DNA of 64,000 bases, taken from positions 88,392 through 152,391 of the forward strand of contig NZ_BCTQ01000014.1 of assembly GCF_001571365.1 (NCBI RefSeq). The letters run 5' to 3'. This document shows positions 57,954 through 64,000 of the stretch, piece by piece. The DNA comes from Achromobacter denitrificans NBRC 15125 (GTDB lineage Bacteria; Pseudomonadota; Gammaproteobacteria; Burkholderiales; Burkholderiaceae_B). Under the pieces are notes generated by a model, which made no database searches, was not told where the DNA came from, and saw only the letters and a program-made list of their open reading frames with translations. Within the stretch, counting starts at the first letter, position 1, and every line of letters begins with the position of its first letter. Position numbers and translations under genes: made by a program.

Positions 57954-60248
57954 ATGGCTTTTCCCGGGCTGAAGTACGCTTCATCTGGTCTGCTTGCCGC
58001 ACTGCGTGCCGGCTCCCGCCTCGGGCGCCGCACCGGCAAGAAAGACAAAAATCCCCCCGCGCCGCCGTCCGTCGCCGCTCAGGAAGCGGCGGAGGCGACC
58101 GCCTCTCCGGTCGCTTCGCTGGCGCCGCTGACCGAAATCATCGGCAGCTATCTCGATAAAAAAGACGTAGAACGCGTTCGCGAAGCCTATCGCTTCGCCG
58201 ACCAGGCGCACCTGGGCCAGTTCCGCGCCAGCGGCTCGCCCTATATCTCGCATCCCATCGCCGTCACGGAAATCTGCGCCGGCTGGAAACTCGACGTCAA
58301 CGCCCTGTCCGCCGCGCTGCTGCACGACGTCATGGAAGACCAGGGCATCGCCAAGCACGAGCTGGCCGAGAAATTCGGCCCCGAAGTGGCGGAACTGGTC
58401 GACGGCCTCTCCAAGCTGGATCGCCTGGACTTCGCCACCAAGGCCGAGCAACAGGCCGAGAGCTTCCGCAAGATGCTGCTGGCGATGGCGCGCGACGTGC
58501 GCGTCATCCTCATCAAGCTGGCCGACCGCCTGCACAATATGCGCACGCTGGACGCGGTCAATCCGGAAAAGCGCCGGCGCATCGCGCGCGAAACCCTGGA
58601 AATCTACGCGCCCATCGCGCACCGCCTGGGCCTGAACCTGCTGTTCCGCGAACTGCAGGACCTGTGCTTCGCGGCCATGTACCCGAACCGCTACCAGGTG
58701 CTGTACAAGGCCGTGCTGGCCGCGCGCGGCAACCGCCGCGAAGTCATCACCAAGATCGCCGATTCGGTGCGCGCCGCGCTGCCGGCCGCCGGCATCGAGG
58801 CCGAGGTCACCGGCCGCGAGAAGACGCTGTTCGGCATTTATCGCAAGATGGTCGACCAGAAGAAGTCGTTCTCCGACGTGCTCGACATCTACGGCTTTCG
58901 CGTCATCGTGCACACGCTGCCGGAATGCTATCTGGCCCTGGGCACGCTGCATCAGCTGTACCGGCCGGTTCCCGGCAAGTTCAAGGACTACATCGCCATT
59001 CCCAAGGTGAACGGCTACCAGTCCCTGCACACCACCCTGGTGGGCCCCTACGGCACGCCGGTGGAATTCCAGTTCCGCACGCGCGACATGCATCACGTGG
59101 CGGAAGAAGGCGTGGCCTCGCACTGGCTCTACAAGGGCGCGGACCTCACGCTGAACGACCTGCAGAAGCGCACGCACCAGTGGCTGCAATCGCTGCTGGA
59201 CATCCAGAGCCAGACCGGCGATTCCGGCGAGTTCCTGGAGCACGTCAAGGTCGACCTCTTCCCCGACGCGGTCTACGTGTTCACGCCGCGCGGCAAGATC
59301 ATCTCGCTGCCCCGCGGCGCCACGCCGGTGGACTTCGCCTACGCGATCCACACCGACATCGGCAACCAGGCGGTGGCGGCCAAGGTCAACGGCGAGTTCG
59401 TGCCGCTGCGCACCGAACTCAACAGCGGGGACACGGTGGAAATCGTCACCTCCCCCGCGTCCCGTCCCAACGCGCAGTGGCTCAACTATGTGCGCACGGG
59501 CCGCGCCCGCTCCGAGATCCGCCACTACCTGCGCACGGTCAAGTACGAGGAATCGGTGGCCTTCGGCGAGCGCCTGCTGGCCCAGGCCATGCAGGAACTG
59601 CACATGCCCCTGCCCGCCACCGACGATCCGGCCTGGCAGAAACTGGCGCGCAGCACCGGCGCCAGCTCGCGCGAAGAAATCCTGGCCGATATCGGGCTGG
59701 GCAAGCGCCTGGCGGCCGTCGTGGCCCGCCGCTTCGCCCCCGAGCACCAGCTGGTCGCCACCACGGCCGCGGCCGTGGACGAACTGACCTCGGCGCGCAG
59801 CGCCCCCATCCTGATCCAGGGCAACGAAGGACAGGCCGTGCAGCTCGCGCCTTGCTGCGGCCCCTTGCCGGGCGACCCCATCATCGCCGGCATGCGCATG
59901 GGCCACGGGCTGGTGGTGCATACGGCCGATTGCCCGGTCGCCATGCGCCAGCGCCTGCGCGAGCCGGAACGCTGGATCAACGTGGCCTGGGACGCCCACA
60001 CCGCCAAGCACTTGGCCACCCGCCTGGACATCGTCACGCGCAACGAGCGCGGCGTGCTGGGGCGGCTGGCCGCGGAAGTCACGGCCGCGGACGCCAACAT
60101 CATGCACGTCACGATGCACGACGACGCGGTCTCCACGGTGTCGCTGCACCTGACCATCCAGGTAGACAGCCGCAAGCACCTGGCGCAGGTCATCCGCGCC
60201 ATCCGCCACGTGCCCCAGGTGCAGAAGATCGTCCGGGTCAAGGGCTGA
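57954..60248 (+). CDS. spoT: Bifunctional (p)ppGpp synthetase/hydrolase
   Basis: 764 residues with all RSH domains: a variable N-terminus (1-60), the HD hydrolase with HPIAVTEI, LLHDVMEDQG and IKLADRLHNMRT (about 95-245), the synthetase with YGFRVIV, YIAIPKVNGYQSLHTT and the QFRTRDMHHVAEEGVASHW segment (about 310-430), TGS (about 440-500, VYVFTPRGKIISLPRGATPVDFAY in parts) and a C-terminal ACT domain (about 690-764). The HD residues are intact, so hydrolysis is expected. Synthetase activity is likely as well. It follows rpoZ. Confidence 0.97.
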   Translation: MAFPGLKYASSGLLAALRAGSRLGRRTGKKDKNPPAPPSVAAQEAAEATASPVASLAPLTEIIGSYLDKKDVERVREAYRFADQAHLGQFRASGSPYISHPIAVTEICAGWKLDVNALSAALLHDVMEDQGIAKHELAEKFGPEVAELVDGLSKLDRLDFATKAEQQAESFRKMLLAMARDVRVILIKLADRLHNMRTLDAVNPEKRRRIARETLEIYAPIAHRLGLNLLFRELQDLCFAAMYPNRYQVLYKAVLAARGNRREVITKIADSVRAALPAAGIEAEVTGREKTLFGIYRKMVDQKKSFSDVLDIYGFRVIVHTLPECYLALGTLHQLYRPVPGKFKDYIAIPKVNGYQSLHTTLVGPYGTPVEFQFRTRDMHHVAEEGVASHWLYKGADLTLNDLQKRTHQWLQSLLDIQSQTGDSGEFLEHVKVDLFPDAVYVFTPRGKIISLPRGATPVDFAYAIHTDIGNQAVAAKVNGEFVPLRTELNSGDTVEIVTSPASRPNAQWLNYVRTGRARSEIRHYLRTVKYEESVAFGERLLAQAMQELHMPLPATDDPAWQKLARSTGASSREEILADIGLGKRLAAVVARRFAPEHQLVATTAAAVDELTSARSAPILIQGNEGQAVQLAPCCGPLPGDPIIAGMRMGHGLVVHTADCPVAMRQRLREPERWINVAWDAHTAKHLATRLDIVTRNERGVLGRLAAEVTAADANIMHVTMHDDAVSTVSLHLTIQVDSRKHLAQVIRAIRHVPQVQKIVRVKG

Positions 60249-60252
60249 CGAG

Positions 60253-60272
60253 CCGGCGGGCCTGCCCGCCGG
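60253..60272. terminator. Hairpin between convergent spoT and glnQ
   Basis: Nine-bp arms CCGGCGGGC and GCCCGCCGG with a CT loop. No T-run; likely end of both convergent transcripts. Confidence 0.45.
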
Positions 60273-60284
60273 GCCGCGCCCGCT

Positions 60285-61013
60285 TCACGCCACGTGCTGG
60301 AGGAAATCCTTCAGGCGCTGGCTGGGCGGGTTGCCCAGCAGCTCGCCCGGCGGGCCGTCATGCGCGATCTTGCCCGCGTCGATGAAGATCAGGCGGCTTC
60401 CCACCTTGCGCGCGAACTCCATCTCGTGCGTCACGACCACCATGGTCATGCCCTCCTCGGCCAGATCGCGCATGACCTTCAGCACTTCGTGCCGCAGTTC
60501 CGGATCCAGCGCCGAGGTGGGCTCGTCGAACAGCATGAGCTTGGGCTTGATCGCCAGCGCCCGGGCAATGGCGACGCGCTGCTGCTGGCCCCCGGACAAC
60601 TCGGACGGATAGTGGTTCATGCGCTCGGCCAGGCCCACCTTGGCCAGCAGGCTCTCGGCCAGCGCGCGCGCTTCGGCGCGGCCCTGGCCGCGCGTATGGA
60701 CCGGGCCGAACATGACGTTTTCCAGCGCCGTCATCTGCGGGAACAGGTTGAATTGCTGGAACACCATGCCGGCCTCGCGCCGGATCTCGCGCACCTGGGC
60801 CGCCCCGCCCTTTACGCTCAGGCCGTCGACCAGCAGGTCGCCGCCGTTGATGGTTTCGAGCACGTTGATGCAGCGCAGGAAGGTGGACTTGCCGGAGCCG
60901 GACGGCCCGACCACCACCACGACCTCGCCCGCGTCGATGTTCAGCGAAATCCCGTCGAGCACGGTGGATTCGCCGAATCGCTTGGTGACGTTGTGAAATT
61001 CAACCATGCTCAT
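60285..61013 (-). CDS. glnQ: Polar amino-acid ABC transporter ATPase (GlnQ type)
   Basis: 242 residues. Walker A GPSGSGKST, Q-loop FQQFNLFPQ, signature LSGGQQQRVAIARAL, Walker B LMLFDEPTSALDPE and H-loop VTHEMEFARKV are present, all of the PAAT family that serves glutamine, glutamate, arginine or histidine. It overlaps glnP by four bases (ATGA) and ends the glnHPQ operon. Confidence 0.95.
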   Translation of the reverse strand: MSMVEFHNVTKRFGESTVLDGISLNIDAGEVVVVVGPSGSGKSTFLRCINVLETINGGDLLVDGLSVKGGAAQVREIRREAGMVFQQFNLFPQMTALENVMFGPVHTRGQGRAEARALAESLLAKVGLAERMNHYPSELSGGQQQRVAIARALAIKPKLMLFDEPTSALDPELRHEVLKVMRDLAEEGMTMVVVTHEMEFARKVGSRLIFIDAGKIAHDGPPGELLGNPPSQRLKDFLQHVA

Positions 61014-61666
61014 AATATGCGCATCCTTCTTTCCACCAGGTGCAGCCCCATCGCCATGAGGCCGGTCAGGATCAGGTAGACCACGGCCACCGCCGACCAG
61101 ATCTCGACCGCGCGGAAATTGCTCGCCATGATTTCCTGGCCCTGCCGGGTCAGTTCCGCCACGCCGATCACGATGAAGAGCGAGGAATCCTTGAGGCTGA
61201 TGATGCACTGGTTGCCCAGCGGAGGAATCATGCGTCGGAACGCCACCGGCCCGATGATGTGGAACAGGATCTTGTGGAACGGCAGCCCCATGGCCTGCCC
61301 GGCTTCCTTCAGGCCCTTGTGCACCGACAGCAGCGCGCCGCGCACGATCTCGGAAATGTAGGCGCCCGAATTGATGATGAGCGTGGCGATGGCGGCCCAT
61401 TCTGCATCCACCCGGATGTTTGCCAGCAAGGGCAAGGAGAAGTAGATGAACATCACCTGCACGACTATCGGCGTGCCGCGGATGACCGCGACGTAGACCT
61501 GCGCGATCCCCGACAGGATGGGATGGCCGTAGGCGCGCGTCACGCCCGATAACGATCCCAGCAGGAAGCCGCCGACCAGGCCCCAGAAAGTGATCTTGAT
61601 GGTCATCAGCGTCCCCTCAAGCAGATTGGGTAACGCGTCCCTGATTACATTCCAGTCGAACTCCAC
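61010..61666 (-). CDS. glnP: Polar amino-acid ABC transporter permease (GlnP type)
   Basis: 218 residues with about five hydrophobic segments. The N-terminus (LPNLLEGTLMTIKITFWGLV) is the HisM/GlnP type and the EAA loop appears as EAGQAMGLPFHKILFHIIGP. It forms the channel as a dimer in the inner membrane. Overlaps glnQ and lies 88 bp downstream of glnH, with a perfect hairpin in between. Confidence 0.94.
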   Translation of the reverse strand: MEFDWNVIRDALPNLLEGTLMTIKITFWGLVGGFLLGSLSGVTRAYGHPILSGIAQVYVAVIRGTPIVVQVMFIYFSLPLLANIRVDAEWAAIATLIINSGAYISEIVRGALLSVHKGLKEAGQAMGLPFHKILFHIIGPVAFRRMIPPLGNQCIISLKDSSLFIVIGVAELTRQGQEIMASNFRAVEIWSAVAVVYLILTGLMAMGLHLVERRMRIL

Positions 61667-61707
61667 GATATTCCCCCCACGATCCGGCCTCGCGGCCGGC
61701 TACGGCC

Positions 61708-61730
61708 GGCGCCCGCGGTCCGCGGGCGCC
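61708..61730 (-). other. Perfect hairpin between glnH and glnP
   Basis: An 11-bp palindrome arm GGCGCCCGCGG mirrors CCGCGGGCGCC around one central T. Such hairpins between a binding-protein gene and its permease often stabilise the upstream mRNA or reduce read-through. Confidence 0.6.
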
Positions 61731-61754
61731 CAGGAAACGATGCGGGCCCCGTGG

Positions 61755-62507
61755 TCAGGGTTTCTGGCCGAACCACTTCGTGTAGATGGCGTCGTACTGG
61801 CCGTTGGACTTCAGCGTGGCGAGCGCCTTGTTCACCTGGGGCACCAGATCGCTGCCCTTGGGGAAGGCGATGCCGTAGAAATCGCCGCTCTTGACCGATC
61901 CCACGACCTTCACGCGGCCCTTGCCGGCGGTGTTGGCGTAGTACTGCACGTTGGGGGTGTCGTGCACGGCGGCGTCCACCCGGCCCGTGGCCAGTTCCAG
62001 GTAGGCGTTGTCGATGTTCGGGAAGAGCTTGAGCTTGGCGTCCGGCACCTGGGCCTTCAGGAAGTCCACCGTGGCGGTGCCGGTCTTGACCGCGACCGTC
62101 TTGCCGGACAGGGACTTGGCGTCCTTGATGTCGGTGTTCTTCTCGCCCACCAGGATGGCCAGGCCGCTTTCGTAATAGGGATCGGAGAAGTCGATGACCT
62201 TCTTGCGGTCGTCGCGGATCGTGATGCCGGCCAGCGCCACGTCGATGTTCTTGGTCTGCAGGCCGGGGATGATGCCGGCGAAGTCCATCGGCTGCAGCTT
62301 GTACTTGAGGTTGAGTTCCTTGGCGATGGCCGCCCAGAGATCGACGTCGAAGCCCGTGTAGGTGTTGCCCTGCTTGAACTCGAACGGAACGAAAGCGGTA
62401 TCGGTGGCGACCACCAACTCCTTGCCCTGGGCATGGGCGCCGGAGGCAGCGCCGAACATGGCCACGGACAGGCCGACCAGCGCGGCGGCGACTTTGCGTT
62501 TGATCAT
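61755..62507 (-). CDS. glnH: Glutamine/polar amino-acid binding protein (GlnH type)
   Basis: 250 residues with signal peptide ([21 protein letters not shown], cleavage before Q). Mature part: [50 protein letters not shown] in parts, then DPYYESG. These are the ligand residues of GlnH-type proteins (Asp and the pair of Thr/Arg-type contacts seen in this class). Specificity for glutamine is the best guess from the overall resemblance. It leads the minus-strand glnHPQ operon. Confidence 0.93.
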   Translation of the reverse strand: MIKRKVAAALVGLSVAMFGAASGAHAQGKELVVATDTAFVPFEFKQGNTYTGFDVDLWAAIAKELNLKYKLQPMDFAGIIPGLQTKNIDVALAGITIRDDRKKVIDFSDPYYESGLAILVGEKNTDIKDAKSLSGKTVAVKTGTATVDFLKAQVPDAKLKLFPNIDNAYLELATGRVDAAVHDTPNVQYYANTAGKGRVKVVGSVKSGDFYGIAFPKGSDLVPQVNKALATLKSNGQYDAIYTKWFGQKP

Positions 62508-62671
62508 GAAACTCTCCTCATGGGGAGCATCGGCACCCCGGGTTTGTCATAGGGCATGATTCCTGGGCTACGCCGGGTCACCGGAGCAACTTACTGGCGA
62601 TCTTAACGCATCCGTCCCCACCCGGCAGCGCTTAGAAAAATTACAATCCGCGAGACACCCGGAGAAACCCC

Positions 62672-63709
62672 ATGGCTTACAAGTACGTACGCATCGCCGG
62701 AAACCGCCGTCAGACGGGCCTGGCGCTGGGCAAGCTGGCCCGCCCCATCATGTCCGCCTACCTGGAGCAAAGCGGCGCCTGGGAAGCCTTGCGGCCATGG
62801 CGCGGCCACCCCTTCGTGGGCGAGCTCGCGCAGCAGGCGCGCGCCGCGTTGCCCGCCATCTGGGAAGAACTGGAGGGCCTGGCCGAAGGCCTGCGCCTGC
62901 CGCTCGAAGACGTGCTGCTGTGGAACTGCCGCGGGGACCTGCTGCACAGCTCGGCCGAGGGGTGCACCTCGGTCGCCCTGAAGACGCCGGACGGCGCGCG
63001 CTGGATCGCCCACAACGAAGACGGCGATCCTTACCTGCGCGGGCGCTGCCACCTGGTCGACGTGGCGCTGGAGGATGCGCCCGGCTATCTCAGCTTCTAT
63101 TACCCCGGCTCGCTGCCCGGGCACACGTTCGGCGCGAACCGCGCCGGCCTGGTCCAGACCATCAACAATCTGCGCACGCGCCAGCGGCACCCCGGCGTGC
63201 CGCGCATGTTCCTGGCGCGCGCGGGCCTGGACTGCGCCACGCTGGACGAAGCCATCGCGCAGCTGCGCGACCTGCCGCATTCGGGAGGTTTCCATCACCT
63301 GCTGGGGGCCGCGGGCGATCCCCGGCTCTTCAGCGTCGAGACCGCGCCGGGTGCCATCTCCATCCTCGAAACCGGCACCCGCTACGGGCACGCCAACCAC
63401 ATGGTGCACGCCGAGACCCGCGGGCTGGCGCAGATCGTGACCGATTCGTCGCGGGCGCGGCAAAACCGCATCGAGAGAATCGTGGACGGCTGGTCGGCCG
63501 GGACCGGCAGCGCGGACCTGCTGGCCGCCCTGCACGACACCGAGGGCGACCTGCCCATCCTGCGCACCTCGCCGGACGATCCCGACGACGAGAACACCCT
63601 GGCCACGGCAATCTTCGAGATCCGCGACGACGTCACGCTGCGCGTCTACGACCGCAAGAACAAGGCCGAGATCGCGCTGGACGTGATGTCAGACCCGGAC
63701 GAGCCGTAG
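62672..63709 (+). CDS. C45-family autoproteolytic acyltransferase/hydrolase
   Basis: 345 residues. The nucleophilic Cys98 in EGCTSVAL is the autoprocessing site of the acyl-CoA:6-aminopenicillanic acid acyltransferase-like C45 peptidase family, flanked by LWNCRGDL and WIAHNEDGDP. The family makes Ntn-hydrolases that self-cleave before the Cys and then act on amide bonds. The substrate is unknown. The gene has no signal peptide. Its TAG stop (63707-63709) is the first triplet of a repeat end. A convergent hydantoinase B gene follows, hinting at a linked amide or hydantoin-type metabolism, which is inference. Confidence 0.88.
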   Translation: MAYKYVRIAGNRRQTGLALGKLARPIMSAYLEQSGAWEALRPWRGHPFVGELAQQARAALPAIWEELEGLAEGLRLPLEDVLLWNCRGDLLHSSAEGCTSVALKTPDGARWIAHNEDGDPYLRGRCHLVDVALEDAPGYLSFYYPGSLPGHTFGANRAGLVQTINNLRTRQRHPGVPRMFLARAGLDCATLDEAIAQLRDLPHSGGFHHLLGAAGDPRLFSVETAPGAISILETGTRYGHANHMVHAETRGLAQIVTDSSRARQNRIERIVDGWSAGTGSADLLAALHDTEGDLPILRTSPDDPDDENTLATAIFEIRDDVTLRVYDRKNKAEIALDVMSDPDEP

Positions 63710-63934
63710 GATGGGTGAAGCGCGAGAGTCCTTAAGCAAGAACCCCGACACTGAACGCGCGTAACCCATGCGGCCGTGTGCAGACAGTGCATGAAGCCTT
63801 GAGCAGATTCCCCATGCGGCCGTGAGCAAACTATGCCCCGCACCGGCCGGAAAACAATCGATTGCGGCAGCATGGGTTTCGCGCGCTGGGCGATTGGGTT
63901 TTTGCGCGAGTCCTCTCGCGCTCCACCCATCCTA
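63707..63934. repeat. TAGGATGGGTG repeat element with inverted ends between convergent genes
   Basis: Left half-unit from 63707 (TAGGATGGGTGAAGCGCGAG, then GCAAGAACCCCGA and GCGCGTAACCCATGCGG) and right half-unit ending at 63934 with the mirrored order (GCATGGGTTTCGCGCGCTGG ... TCTCGCGCTCCACCCATCCT). A further inner-box copy CCCATGCGGCCGTGAGCA sits near 63811. The left end supplies the stop of the C45 gene and the right end the stop of the hydantoinase B gene. There is no coding sequence inside. Confidence 0.85.
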
Positions 63935-64000
63935 CAGCCCGTGCCCGCCTCCTCCCGGCGTTTCGATCACGAACACGTCGTGATGTCTGATCCGGACGAC
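63932..64000 (-). CDS. Hydantoinase B/oxoprolinase, C-terminal end (partial)
   Basis: Only the last 22 codons are in the window. The minus-strand frame ends RHHDVFVIETPGGGGHGL and then TAG (63932-63934). ETPGGGG-Y/H-G is the conserved C-terminus of HyuB/5-oxoprolinase B subunits, which cleave ATP-dependently at cyclic amides. The start lies outside the window. Confidence 0.8.
   Translation of the reverse strand, partial: VVRIRHHDVFVIETPGGGGHGL

Noticed and set aside
63707..63934. Element considered as an insertion sequence
   Set aside because: Inverted ends are present but the interior is only about 230 bp and encodes nothing. No target-site duplication was evident. A MITE-like or REP-like element remains possible.

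Overview
The window is high-GC proteobacterial chromosome. Gene content points to the Alcaligenaceae (Bordetella/Achromobacter group). There are five stand-alone Bug-type solute receptors (tripartite tricarboxylate carrier family), many LysR, IclR and LacI regulated catabolic clusters, a gmk-rpoZ-spoT block, a glnA-ntrB-ntrC block and a ridA-recG-oxyR-dps block. The genus is an inference; no rRNA or tRNA gene was seen.

Layout. Bases 1-3.5 kb: the end of a glycosyltransferase and an SGNH-like/TPR fusion protein. 3.5-7.7 kb (minus): ridA, recG, oxyR, dps. 7.8-8.1 kb: a cluster of inverted repeat units. 8.1-16 kb: a LysR gene divergent from an AtuA pair plus Bug receptor, then a minus-strand catabolic operon (cupin, Bug, two SDRs, IclR). 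16-21 kb: fpr, divergent from a Fur-box-controlled ferric iron ABC transporter (fbpABC). 21-25 kb: an orphan Bug receptor, two pirins and a divergent LysR gene with a perfect palindromic operator. 25-31 kb (minus): rdgB, hemW, glnA, ntrB, ntrC, with a textbook sigma-54 promoter and NtrC enhancer in front of glnA. 31-35 kb: an EAL-CBS-GGDEF protein and a chemoreceptor whose ends overlap tail to tail. 35-46 kb: an acyl-CoA dehydrogenase and MmgE/PrpD pair, converging with a long minus-strand catabolic cluster (ALDH, Fe-ADH, LacI, Bug, HIBADH-like, SDR, CMD, Bug). 46-48 kb: divergent rph and yicC. 48.1-50.1 kb: a small accessory island with a Phd/VapC toxin-antitoxin pair, a truncated XRE antitoxin and a frameshifted FecR remnant. 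50-57 kb: an amino-acid permease, AMP nucleosidase, a C40 peptidase, an SDR, and tsdB-tsdA thiosulfate dehydrogenase. 57-62.5 kb: gmk, rpoZ, spoT, converging with glnHPQ. 62.6-64 kb: a C45 acyltransferase-like hydrolase, another repeat element, and the 3' end of a hydantoinase B gene.

The most striking non-coding signal is an intergenic repeat family whose outer end reads TAGGATGGGTG. At 8.1, 50.1, 63.7 and 63.9 kb this end supplies the TAG stop codon of the neighbouring gene, so the elements sit flush against the 3' ends of four unrelated coding sequences. Other clear regulatory logic comprises the glnA sigma-54/NtrC promoter, a Fur box, three identical LacI-type half-operators, the pirin/LysR palindrome, an IclR-type candidate operator and the toxin-antitoxin operator. 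I found no phage, CRISPR array, complete insertion sequence or recognisable defence island.
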